Part shown: one piece after another, positions 1 to 6,256 of the stretch | Position numbering within the stretch: position 1 is the stretch's first letter | Layout of the letters: each line of letters opens with the position of its first letter | Assembly (NCBI GenBank): GCA_002478505.1 | Contig: DLOP01000006.1 | Location: 19,934-32,261, forward strand | Direction: 5' to 3' | Length of the DNA stretch: 12,328 bases | From: Lachnospiraceae bacterium UBA7481 | GTDB lineage: Bacteria > Bacillota > Clostridia > Lachnospirales > Lachnospiraceae | Position numbers and translations under genes: made by a program | The notes under the pieces: generated by a model | Databases searched by the model: none | What the model saw: only the letters and a program-made list of their open reading frames with translations | Told to the model about the DNA's origin: nothing

Positions 1-185
1 TTCTTTTCCGCATCTTCAATCATTGCCAATGCAATACGGTCCTTTACAGAACCTGCCGGATTGAAATACTCCAGCTTCGCAAGGATTGTGGCGTCTGTTA
101 CGCCTGCTTTCTTCGCATATCCATTCAGTTTCAGTATCGGAGTTCCTCCGATTAACTCCAGCGCACTTTCTTTGATCTGACTCAT
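1..185 (-). CDS. cysK: Cysteine synthase (O-acetylserine sulfhydrylase), N-terminal part
   Basis: PLP enzyme that makes L-cysteine from O-acetyl-L-serine and sulfide in the cytoplasm. Only the first 61 codons are present; the gene continues beyond the left edge. The visible protein starts MSQIKESALELIGGTPILKL, the usual N-terminus of the CysK/cystathionine beta-synthase fold. It then reaches the cofactor segment NPAGSVKDR, whose lysine (about residue 52) forms the Schiff base with PLP. The start at 185 is supported by an AGGAGAT ribosome site 7 nt upstream (193-199) and by a near-consensus promoter at 261-289. It lies downstream of the thiol operon on the same strand but has its own promoter, so it can be transcribed independently. 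A family member specific for another acceptor (for example O-acetylhomoserine or phosphoserine) cannot be excluded from the fragment. Confidence 0.93.
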   Translation of the reverse strand, partial: MSQIKESALELIGGTPILKLNGYAKKAGVTDATILAKLEYFNPAGSVKDRIALAMIEDAEK

Positions 186-224
186 AATAATTATCTCCTA
201 TCATATAATTGATCTGATATTTTC

Positions 225-250
225 TCCTATTTACCAATCGGTTTTATAGG
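225..250 (-). promoter_or_regulatory. Putative sulfur-regulator operator in the cysK leader
   Basis: The plus strand reads TCCTATTTACC, then AATC, then GGTTTTATAGG. It contains a nested imperfect palindrome: outer arms CCTAT/ATAGG and inner arms ACC/GGT. It starts 10 bp after the -10 box, where a bound repressor would block initiation or early elongation. A closely matching site (TCCTATTTACC plus scattered matches, about 19 of 26 positions) occupies the same place at the promoter of the other sulfur operon (4866-4891). A CymR-like Rrf2-family regulator is a plausible ligand, but this is inference from gene context only. Confidence 0.5.
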
Positions 251-260
251 TTATTTTTAT

Positions 261-289
261 ATTGTACTTTTTTCTATTTATCTTGTCAA
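261..289 (-). promoter_or_regulatory. Sigma-A type promoter of cysK
   Basis: On the minus strand a perfect -35 box TTGACA (284-289) is separated by exactly 17 bp (267-283) from a -10 box TACAAT (261-266). Transcription should start near 254, giving a leader of about 70 nt. Two copies of AATAGATTTTC (plus-strand sense) lie at 288-298 and 310-320, 22 bp apart, immediately upstream of the -35 box. Confidence 0.85.
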
Positions 290-341
290 TAGATTTTCAT
301 AGTTAAAATAATAGATTTTCTTTTTTGGCAGTAAATTGAAA

Positions 342-1112
342 CTATAAATTGGCAAAATCCAAAAACAGCAGTCTCATTTTTTCTTCCGTTTCAAAAAATT
401 CATTTTTATGATTTTGACCTATCAATACCAGTTTCCCATCCTGATAAGCAATCAGCGTGTTCATCGGCACGCTTTCCCATACATGATGGTCAAGCGGTGT
501 GGTAGAGATTATAACCGCCCCACTTTTTTGACGGCTGTATAAACTGTTTTTATAATTCGTATGCACATACATCAGGTCTCCATCATACAATAAAAGGTTT
601 ACTTTATTTTCCGGCGTTATTTCGCAGATAACTTTATCTACCAGTTCAAATCTTTCCTGCTGTGACAATTCTTTTTTCTTTTCTATTGCTTCATTCACTT
701 GGCTGACAATATAGGAAAGAATCCTCTCGCTGTCTGTCTGTCCCTGCTGAACATGTGCAAAGGGATTTAGCAGATCACAGTCAAAGATTGTCCCATTATG
801 TGCCAATGTCCACGTCCTGTCACTATTGTCCCTCATCACAAAAGGATGGGAATTCTCATAAGTGATATTTCCTCTTGTGGCTAGCCGTATATGTGCAATC
901 ATATTATCCGCTTCTACCTTGGATTGCAGCCGCTGTTTCAAATAAACGCTTTTATGCGAGCTTTCGGGCTGTTTTTCCAGAGATACCGCATTTCCATAAA
1001 AAAATGCCATGCCCCATCCATTCGGATGATTGACGCCGTGTGAGAAAAATTCCCAAAGCAGCTCATTTAATTCCAGCTTTCTTTGGGAGCTTACTCCAAA
1101 CAATTCACACAT
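342..1112 (-). CDS. Class II glutamine amidotransferase, EgtC/YafJ type
   Basis: A 256-residue single-domain Ntn-hydrolase. The N-terminus is MCELFGVS, so removal of Met1 exposes Cys2 as the nucleophile. Other family signatures are NGWGMAFF (31-38), the AHIRLATRG segment (73-81) that binds the substrate carboxylate, NSHPF (87-91), the oxyanion NG in AHNGT (104-108), TDSE (126-129), and a C-terminal STTPL...W..VP stretch (203-216). Stand-alone members of this family hydrolyse gamma-glutamyl amide bonds; mycobacterial EgtC removes gamma-glutamate from a gamma-glutamylcysteine adduct. The ATG follows the TAA of the glutamate-cysteine ligase gene with no gap, so the two are translationally coupled and a gamma-glutamyl substrate is likely. 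The ribosome site (CAGGG) lies inside the upstream gene and is weak. No convincing terminator is visible after the stop. Confidence 0.85.
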   Translation of the reverse strand: MCELFGVSSQRKLELNELLWEFFSHGVNHPNGWGMAFFYGNAVSLEKQPESSHKSVYLKQRLQSKVEADNMIAHIRLATRGNITYENSHPFVMRDNSDRTWTLAHNGTIFDCDLLNPFAHVQQGQTDSERILSYIVSQVNEAIEKKKELSQQERFELVDKVICEITPENKVNLLLYDGDLMYVHTNYKNSLYSRQKSGAVIISTTPLDHHVWESVPMNTLIAYQDGKLVLIGQNHKNEFFETEEKMRLLFLDFANL

Positions 1113-2381
1113 TTATTTTCCCTGCCTTTCCTTGACAAGCTCCAGAGCTTTTTTCACAAATCCGTTTCCGAATTGTTTTCTGATTTTCCACGCGTATCTA
1201 TTTTCCGCATCCATGAATTTTTCATATTCAAACTGTAGGACCTCATTTACATTTAACCCGATTTCGTCAAAAAAAGCTTTCATCATGTCAATTACTTTTA
1301 GCGCCGCATGGGCTACGGAATAGGTTTTTCCATCCGGGCTCAGGATATTAACTGTCTTTAAATCATAACGGGCGGCATTTTTAAAATTCTGTACCGCCTG
1401 GATCTGATCCTTCTCGCTAAACGGCTGGTTCGGCGTTGATGCAAGCCACACCATTAAAAGCTGGGCAAAAATCACATCCTTTTCTTCCACACCGGCATCT
1501 ACAAGGGGATTTAAGTCAAACATGCGCAGTTCTATATGATTGACTCCTGTTTTCCGTAAGGATTCCAGTGTATTTTCCCCGGCCGGTTTCAGCCGGATGG
1601 GGTAATAAAGTTCAGAAGCTGCCTTCAATAATTTCATATCCACATATTTCTGGATACTATCTGCATATGAGGAAATATCATGATAATCAAAAATGGGTGC
1701 AAACTCGTTCCAATATCCCATTTCACCGCATCTGACTGATGCCATCCCCGTGAACACATCTCCATCACAAATGCCTTTTTCTACGAAGGAACTATCCAAA
1801 ATCGGACTTGCCGCAGTCACTGCTACAAGCACCCAGCCATACGCCGCCATCTTTTGTGCAAGCATAAGATAAAACCGGTTCTTGTATTCCTGATAATCCA
1901 TCCCTGTCCGCAGCTTAAAATCTGCTTTCAGCAATTCCTCAGAAAAAGAATAGTTTACATGGATGCCGGAAAATGTCATTTTATACCGCCCATATTTTGC
2001 AGACAAATATTCCCTGTATGCCGTTTTTGATACCTCGATACCGCCAAAAACCGCAACCGGTATGTCGCTTTCCTTCTCAATATAAGGGGGATTGGAAAAG
2101 GGCCACAGGTATTCCCTTTCCGGCAGGCTTTTTAATCCTTCATAGATACGCCTGTTATGAAATTCCAGTTCCTCAATTGCTTCCTTCGCGCTGGTATGCA
2201 CCGAAGTATTGATTTCCGTCTGGTTTTCACAAAAATCTTTTACAATATGCTCATCATCCGGAAATGGATGAAGGGTATGGGACAATGTGCCATCCTTTAA
2301 TATTCTTAAGCTTTCCTTCTCCAGTCCAAAATTTCCATCCAGTATATGATTTTTTACTTCATCACTTTCAATATGTAACAT
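1113..2381 (-). CDS. gshA: Glutamate-cysteine ligase (gamma-glutamylcysteine synthetase)
   Basis: ATP-dependent ligase joining the gamma-carboxyl of glutamate to the amino group of cysteine. The 422 residues match the ligase half of GshA/GshF. The nucleotide and metal-binding start is FGLEKESLRI (18-27), followed by HTLHPFPDD, a conserved DFCENQTEI segment (49-57), YLWPFSNPP (91-99), FSGIHVNYS (137-145), and the IELRMFDLNP motif (283-292). The protein stops before any ATP-grasp GshB domain, whereas bifunctional GshF proteins are about 750 residues. With no gshB visible, the expected product is gamma-glutamylcysteine rather than glutathione. It lies 26 bp after the C-S lyase stop and abuts the amidotransferase gene. 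The sequence before the ATG carries GGGAAGGG about 10 nt upstream and GATAGAGA directly before it. Acceptors other than cysteine are possible. Confidence 0.9.
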   Translation of the reverse strand: MLHIESDEVKNHILDGNFGLEKESLRILKDGTLSHTLHPFPDDEHIVKDFCENQTEINTSVHTSAKEAIEELEFHNRRIYEGLKSLPEREYLWPFSNPPYIEKESDIPVAVFGGIEVSKTAYREYLSAKYGRYKMTFSGIHVNYSFSEELLKADFKLRTGMDYQEYKNRFYLMLAQKMAAYGWVLVAVTAASPILDSSFVEKGICDGDVFTGMASVRCGEMGYWNEFAPIFDYHDISSYADSIQKYVDMKLLKAASELYYPIRLKPAGENTLESLRKTGVNHIELRMFDLNPLVDAGVEEKDVIFAQLLMVWLASTPNQPFSEKDQIQAVQNFKNAARYDLKTVNILSPDGKTYSVAHAALKVIDMMKAFFDEIGLNVNEVLQFEYEKFMDAENRYAWKIRKQFGNGFVKKALELVKERQGK

Positions 2382-2407
2382 TCTCTATCATACCCTTCCC
2401 TATCTCT

Positions 2408-3589
2408 CTATCCCTGAAATGCCTCTTTTATCCGCTCCAATGCCTCTGACAGAACACTTCTTGGACATGCTGTATTGATTCTCTGGAAACCCCTGCCGCA
2501 CTCCCCAAAGATTTTACCACTGTCAAGCCATAATCCTGCCCTATGTATGATCCGTCTCTCAATTTCATCCACTTCAAATCCGGTTCCCCTGAAATCAAGC
2601 CACACAAGATAGGTTCCCTCATGTTCAATCATGCGAACGTCCTGCAAATTTTCTTCTACAAACATTCTTGTAAATTCTATGTTATCCGCCACATAGGAAA
2701 GCATCGCCTGATACCATTCTTCTCCTTTGCTATAGGCGGCCTCACAGGCAACAAGCCCCATAACGCTAAGCTGACTGATGCCCGCCGCATCCATTTCTCT
2801 GCGGAATTTATGTTTTAATTCATGGTTTGGAATAAAAATGTTTGACAACAGCATACTTGCCAGGTTAAATGTTTTACTCGGCGAAGTACAGGTGATGCTG
2901 ATATCCTCATATTCCTTTTTCAGATTTGCAAACACCAAATGTTTACCTTTAAATACAAAGTCCTGATGAATTTCATCGCTGACAACAATGACATGATATT
3001 TCAAACAGATATCGCCTAACCTCGTCAGTTCCTCTTCACTCCAAACCCTTCCCACCGGATTATGGGGATTACACAGGAAAAACAGCTTGATCTGTTCCTC
3101 TACGATTTTTTGCTCAAAATCTTCAAAATCTATATGATAGCGGTTATCCTCTCCCAGATACAGAGTGCTGCTTACTACCTTTCTTCCATTATCTTCAATC
3201 ACCTCTGAAAATGGATAATATACCGGTAATTGGAGCAGCACGCTATCTCCCGGCTCTGTATATGCCCTTACCGCCATAGCCAGTGCAAAGACAACTCCGG
3301 GTGTTTTCACCAGCCATTTTTCCTGGATCTCCCAGTTATGGCGTTTCTTCATCCAATCCCTTACAATTTCAAAATAAGGGGTCTGCACTTCGCTGTAACC
3401 AAAGATACCATGCTTAACCCGTTCCATCAGGGCATCCTCAATATAAGAGGATGTCTCAAAATCCATATCAGCCACCCAAAGCGGCAGCACATCCTCCGGC
3501 ATACCGCGCCTCCCGGCGAAATCATATTTCAAACTTCTTGTATTCCTTCTGTTTATGATCTTATCAAAATCAAGATTTTTCTCAGCCAT
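2408..3589 (-). CDS. patB: PLP-dependent C-S lyase, PatB/MalY family
   Basis: Fold-type I aminotransferase-like enzyme; family members beta-eliminate cystathionine or cysteine S-conjugates to pyruvate, ammonia and a thiol. Visible features over 393 residues are NRRNTRSLKYD (13-23), LPLWVADMDF (35-44), the PLP-ring asparagine in CNPHNPVG (173-180), Asp205 in SDEIHQDF, the Schiff-base Lys239 in TSPSKTFNLA, and the carboxylate-binding Arg370 in QRINTACPRS. An upstream in-frame ATG at 3601 would add four residues (MVIN). I prefer 3589 because the purine-rich AGAAAGG lies only 1 nt before the upstream ATG, and homologues generally begin near this point; the choice is not secure. It is the second gene of the operon, after a second PLP sulfur enzyme. 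By context it could be a cystathionine beta-lyase for methionine synthesis or an EgtE-like S-conjugate lyase. Confidence 0.88.
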   Translation of the reverse strand: MAEKNLDFDKIINRRNTRSLKYDFAGRRGMPEDVLPLWVADMDFETSSYIEDALMERVKHGIFGYSEVQTPYFEIVRDWMKKRHNWEIQEKWLVKTPGVVFALAMAVRAYTEPGDSVLLQLPVYYPFSEVIEDNGRKVVSSTLYLGEDNRYHIDFEDFEQKIVEEQIKLFFLCNPHNPVGRVWSEEELTRLGDICLKYHVIVVSDEIHQDFVFKGKHLVFANLKKEYEDISITCTSPSKTFNLASMLLSNIFIPNHELKHKFRREMDAAGISQLSVMGLVACEAAYSKGEEWYQAMLSYVADNIEFTRMFVEENLQDVRMIEHEGTYLVWLDFRGTGFEVDEIERRIIHRAGLWLDSGKIFGECGRGFQRINTACPRSVLSEALERIKEAFQG

Positions 3590-3616
3590 ATTAATAACCA
3601 TACCTTTCTATAACTT

Positions 3617-3670
3617 GCGATTTGGGCCGCAGGCACAAATTGCGATTGAAAAATCAAAGATTTTTCAATC
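3617..3670. repeat. Tandem pair of 27-nt hairpins (palindromic element)
   Basis: Two inverted repeats of identical geometry lie back to back. The first, 3617-3643, has arms GCGATTTGGGCC and GGCACAAATTGC (10 of 12 paired) around the loop GCA. The second, 3644-3670, has perfect 12-bp arms GATTGAAAAATC and GATTTTTCAATC around AAA. The second hairpin covers the last five codons and stop of the cystathionine gamma-lyase-like gene and the first fills most of the gap before patB. Neither is followed by a clear T-run on the transcribed strand, so a processing/stability element or a REP/MITE-like dispersed repeat is more likely than a terminator. Confidence 0.7.
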
Positions 3671-4826
3671 TGTCCCCTTCTATCTCTTCAAAAACTGCTT
3701 CCAGCTCATCCAGTAAATCTTTTACATCTTCGATTCCAACAGAAAGTCTCAAGGTACTTTCCGTAATCCCATTTCTCTCACGGATTTCCTTCGGGACGTC
3801 TGCATGTGTCTGTGTTGTCGGATAAGTAATCAGCGTTTCAACACCTCCGAGGCTTTCCGCAAACTTGATCATGCGGACCTTTTCTAAAACAGCCAGCGCA
3901 AACTCTTTACTTTCCAGCTGGAATGTGATCATAGCCCCAAATCCTCTTGCCTGCTTTTTCATAATTTCATGACCCGGATGCGTGGGAAGCCCCGGATAGA
4001 TTACCTTTGATACCGCCTTTTGCTCCTTTAACCAATTTGCAATCGTTATAGCATTCTGCTGTGATTTTTCCATACGGATTCCCAGTGTTTTTATTCCGCG
4101 CAGGATCAGCCAGCTGTCAAAAGGCGCAAGTCCTGCTCCTGTTGTCTTAATGAGAAACCGGAACTTCTCACCGATATCCTCCCTGTTGGTGACCAAAAAA
4201 CCTGCCAGCGTGTCATTGTGGCCGCCAAGATATTTCGTCCCGCTATGTACAACAATATCCGCTCCTAAATCCAACGGGTTCTGAAAATATGGGGAAAGGA
4301 AGGTATTGTCAACAATCAGCAATAAATGATGTTTCTTTGCTAACCTTCCCAGCTCCTCTATATCCGTCACATTCATCATGGGATTCGTCGGCGTTTCTAT
4401 ATAAACAGCCTTTGTGTTTTCGTTGATATAACTTTCCACATCCTCTTTATAACAGTCAATACTTGAAAATGTAATTCCGTTTTTCTTCGATACGTTGTTA
4501 AAAAGCCGGATGCTGCCCCCATAAAGATCCGCATCCACAATCAGATGATCTCCCGGCCGGAACAGCTCCATCATCAAAGAAATGGCCGCCATACCTGTTG
4601 TAAGCGCTAGGGCATCTGTTCCATTTTCCAAGGAAGCTACCACTTTTTCCAAATGTTCCCTTGTAGGGTTCTGTAATCTGCTATAATCATAACCGGTGCT
4701 TTTCCCTACGCCGGGATGCGCATAGGTTGCCGTCTGAAAAATGGGATAACTGATTGCCCCATAATTTTGGCTTACTCCCTCTTCTTCCTCCAGATGCAGA
4801 CACTTTGTTTCAATTCCTCTTGCCAT
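3654..4826 (-). CDS. Cystathionine gamma-lyase/gamma-synthase family PLP enzyme
   Basis: Trans-sulfuration enzyme of the Cys/Met metabolism PLP family, 390 residues, full length. Visible landmarks are YDYSRLQNPTR (46-56, phosphate-binding Tyr and Arg from the neighbouring subunit), TTGMAAI (76-82), ETPTNP (144-149), Asp173 in IVDNTF that contacts the PLP ring, Schiff-base Lys198 in HSGTKYLGGHND, and the substrate-binding Arg in TLRLSVGIED (358-367). The family includes cystathionine gamma-synthase, O-acetylhomoserine sulfhydrylase, cystathionine gamma-lyase and methionine gamma-lyase; sequence reading alone does not separate them. It is first in the operon, with a strong AGGAGGA site (4831-4837) 4 nt before the ATG and a promoter about 70 nt upstream. 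The last codons (DRLKNL) lie within or beside a palindromic element, so the natural C-terminus may have been altered. Confidence 0.88.
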   Translation of the reverse strand: MARGIETKCLHLEEEEGVSQNYGAISYPIFQTATYAHPGVGKSTGYDYSRLQNPTREHLEKVVASLENGTDALALTTGMAAISLMMELFRPGDHLIVDADLYGGSIRLFNNVSKKNGITFSSIDCYKEDVESYINENTKAVYIETPTNPMMNVTDIEELGRLAKKHHLLLIVDNTFLSPYFQNPLDLGADIVVHSGTKYLGGHNDTLAGFLVTNREDIGEKFRFLIKTTGAGLAPFDSWLILRGIKTLGIRMEKSQQNAITIANWLKEQKAVSKVIYPGLPTHPGHEIMKKQARGFGAMITFQLESKEFALAVLEKVRMIKFAESLGGVETLITYPTTQTHADVPKEIRERNGITESTLRLSVGIEDVKDLLDELEAVFEEIEGDRLKNL

Positions 4827-4865
4827 AACTTCCTCCTGGTTAGCCTAATAATTTATCCTTTTATT

Positions 4866-4891
4866 TCCTATTTACCTATCATATTAGTATG
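4866..4891 (-). promoter_or_regulatory. Putative operator of the thiol operon, matching the cysK site
   Basis: The plus strand begins TCCTATTTACC, identical over 11 bp to 225-235 near cysK. It continues with partial identity (ATC, TT, TA and GT in register), about 19 of 26 positions in all. It lies 7 bp after the -10 box of the operon promoter, the same relative place as in cysK. Here the palindromic right arm is degenerate (TATG instead of TAGG). Confidence 0.5.
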
Positions 4892-4898
4892 TTAATGG

Positions 4899-4927
4899 AG
4901 TATATCATAATATATCTAAAAAAGCAA
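4899..4927 (-). promoter_or_regulatory. Promoter of the four-gene thiol operon
   Basis: Minus-strand -35 TTGCTT (4922-4927) and -10 TATACT (4899-4904) are separated by 17 bp (4905-4921), in very AT-rich DNA upstream of the first gene. The -10 is one mismatch from consensus and the -35 is weak, as expected of a regulated promoter. The predicted leader is about 65 nt. The remaining upstream DNA (4928-5012) is AT-rich and shows no riboswitch or T-box that I recognise. Confidence 0.6.
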
Positions 4928-5012
4928 ATTTTTTATAATTCTTTTTTTCTTTAACTGGTTATAAATTTTACTTAAAATAGCATCCGGTCTCGATCAATGC
5001 CGTGATGTTAAG

Positions 5013-5063
5013 TTACACAAAAACCTGTCTGTTTTTCTAAAAACAGACAGGTTTTTTGTGTAA
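5013..5063 (-). terminator. Rho-independent terminator after the leucine-rich-repeat gene
   Basis: A long hairpin: CCTGTCTGTTTTT (5024-5036) pairs with AAAAACAGACAGG (5039-5051), flanked by complementary A-run/T-run and TTACAC/GTGTAA ends. It starts 25 bp after the stop of the LRR lipoprotein gene, and on the minus strand the stem is followed by a T-run. The near symmetry means it could also stop transcription from the other side. Confidence 0.88.
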
Positions 5064-5088
5064 AATATCTTTATTAAGAATGTATTAC

Positions 5089-6210
5089 TTATTGCTTGAT
5101 CCATGTTATATGATTGCTGTTCCACTCATCTTGATAACTGTTAATATATTCATCAAGGTTATTGCCGGAATAATAAACTGTTAAATCACTGCAAGAGCCA
5201 AATATATTTAAATTTATGTTTCTACCCCAACGATCCTCATTAACTATGTTTGTTACGGAATCCGGTATCGTAATCTCCCTTAAACTGCTACATTCCGAAA
5301 ATGCACCACAGCCTATACTTGTCACGGAATCCGGTATCGTGATCTCCGTTAAACTGCTGCATTCCCAAAATGTCCAGCCGTCTATGCTTGTCATGGAATC
5401 CGGTATCGTGATCTCCGTTAAACTACTGCATCCCCGAAATGCATTCATGCCTATACTTGTTACGCCTTCAGGTATAATGATCTCCGTTAAACTACTACAT
5501 CCCAAAAATGCAGCGCTGCCTATACTTGTTACACCTTCAGGTATCGTGATTTCCGTTAAACTACTGCAATCACTGAATGCCCTCGCGCCTATGCTTGTTA
5601 CAGAACCCGGTATGGTGATCTCCGTTAAATTACTGCATTCACTAAATGCCCAATCGCCTATGCTTGTTACGGAACCCGGTATGGTGATCTCCGTTAAATT
5701 ACTGCATTCACCAAATGCCCAGTCACCTATGCTTGTTACGCCCTCATCAATAACGACCTCCTCTATCCTCGCACACAAATTATCCCATGGTGCAGTAGTG
5801 CCATATATATCAATGGAACCGTCCATTTCATTAGACTCTCCATAATAATCATAGTCAAGCATATCTCCCGTACCTGTAATGTATAAAACTTCATTTTTGT
5901 AATACCATATTAATTGATCTCCGCATTTCCCAGATATCTCTGCATCTTCAATCAGTTGTTCTGTTTCGTCATTCTCTGTCTCTGCTTCTTCACCCTGCTG
6001 TTCTGTTTCGTCATTCTCCGTCTCTTCTTCACCCGGTTGTTCTGATTCGCTGTCCCCTGCCTCTGATCCTTCCATCTGCGGGGTTAAGTCCCTGTCCCCT
6101 GCCTCCCCGGTTTGCTGTTCTAATTCACTGGTACTTTCCGCATCCTGACCGCAAGCTGGTAAACCCACCGCAAGTATGAAACTCATAATAATCACTAATG
6201 TTCTTTTCAT
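5089..6210 (-). CDS. BspA-like leucine-rich-repeat lipoprotein
   Basis: A predicted surface lipoprotein of 373 residues. The start at 6210 (MKRTLVIIMSF) is chosen over an in-frame ATG 20 codons upstream because it begins a classical signal peptide and has an AGAGGAGG ribosome site 9 nt before it. The lipobox LPAC places the lipidated cysteine at residue 20. Residues 21-92 form a very acidic linker rich in Glu, Asp, Gln and Thr, including two copies of ETENDETEQ (63-71 and 77-85). Residues 93-157 are a short cap with W and Y. Residues 158-318 are seven 23-residue repeats of the form VTSIG..AF..CSSLTEITIP, typical of LRR_5/BspA (Treponema pallidum type) repeats. A degenerate eighth repeat and a Trp-rich tail finish the protein. 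Such proteins often mediate adhesion or protein binding at the cell surface; the ligand is unknown. It lies 46 bp after another lipoprotein gene in a probable operon. Confidence 0.88.
   Translation of the reverse strand: MKRTLVIIMSFILAVGLPACGQDAESTSELEQQTGEAGDRDLTPQMEGSEAGDSESEQPGEEETENDETEQQGEEAETENDETEQLIEDAEISGKCGDQLIWYYKNEVLYITGTGDMLDYDYYGESNEMDGSIDIYGTTAPWDNLCARIEEVVIDEGVTSIGDWAFGECSNLTEITIPGSVTSIGDWAFSECSNLTEITIPGSVTSIGARAFSDCSSLTEITIPEGVTSIGSAAFLGCSSLTEIIIPEGVTSIGMNAFRGCSSLTEITIPDSMTSIDGWTFWECSSLTEITIPDSVTSIGCGAFSECSSLREITIPDSVTNIVNEDRWGRNINLNIFGSCSDLTVYYSGNNLDEYINSYQDEWNSNHITWIKQ
5257..5739 (-). repeat. Seven tandem 69-bp coding repeats (LRR array)
   Basis: Residues 158-318 of the LRR lipoprotein are encoded by seven 69-bp units in frame. 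Units share long identical stretches such as TATGCTTGT and TGATCTCCGTTAAA (plus-strand sense). Units 1 and 2 differ at only a few positions, which suggests recent duplication or gene conversion. Copy number could vary between strains by slippage or recombination. Confidence 0.85.
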
Positions 6211-6256
6211 TAGGTAATGCCTCCTCTGATGAATCCTATTTTCACTACAGGAATCG

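Noticed and set aside
16..237. Minus-strand open frame of 73 codons overlapping the start of cysK
   Set aside because: It is a shifted frame of cysK and its leader. The cysK frame has the NPAGSVKDR motif, a ribosome site and a promoter.
1..4826. A complete ergothioneine biosynthesis cluster
   Set aside because: No EgtB sulfoxide synthase or EgtD histidine methyltransferase is present, so only A-, C- and E-like activities can be claimed.
4928..5012. Possible riboswitch or T-box upstream of the thiol operon
   Set aside because: This stretch lies upstream of the predicted promoter, so it is not in the leader, and no conserved riboswitch or T-box core is recognisable.
5257..5739. Regular DNA repeats that could suggest a CRISPR array
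   Set aside because: The units are directly adjacent, 69 bp long and in frame, with no unique spacers, and encode LRR repeats.
5216..5845. Plus-strand open frame of 209 codons with regular repeats
   Set aside because: It is antisense to the LRR repeat array; the periodic sequence keeps the reverse frame open. The minus-strand frame has the LRR consensus, a signal peptide and a ribosome site.
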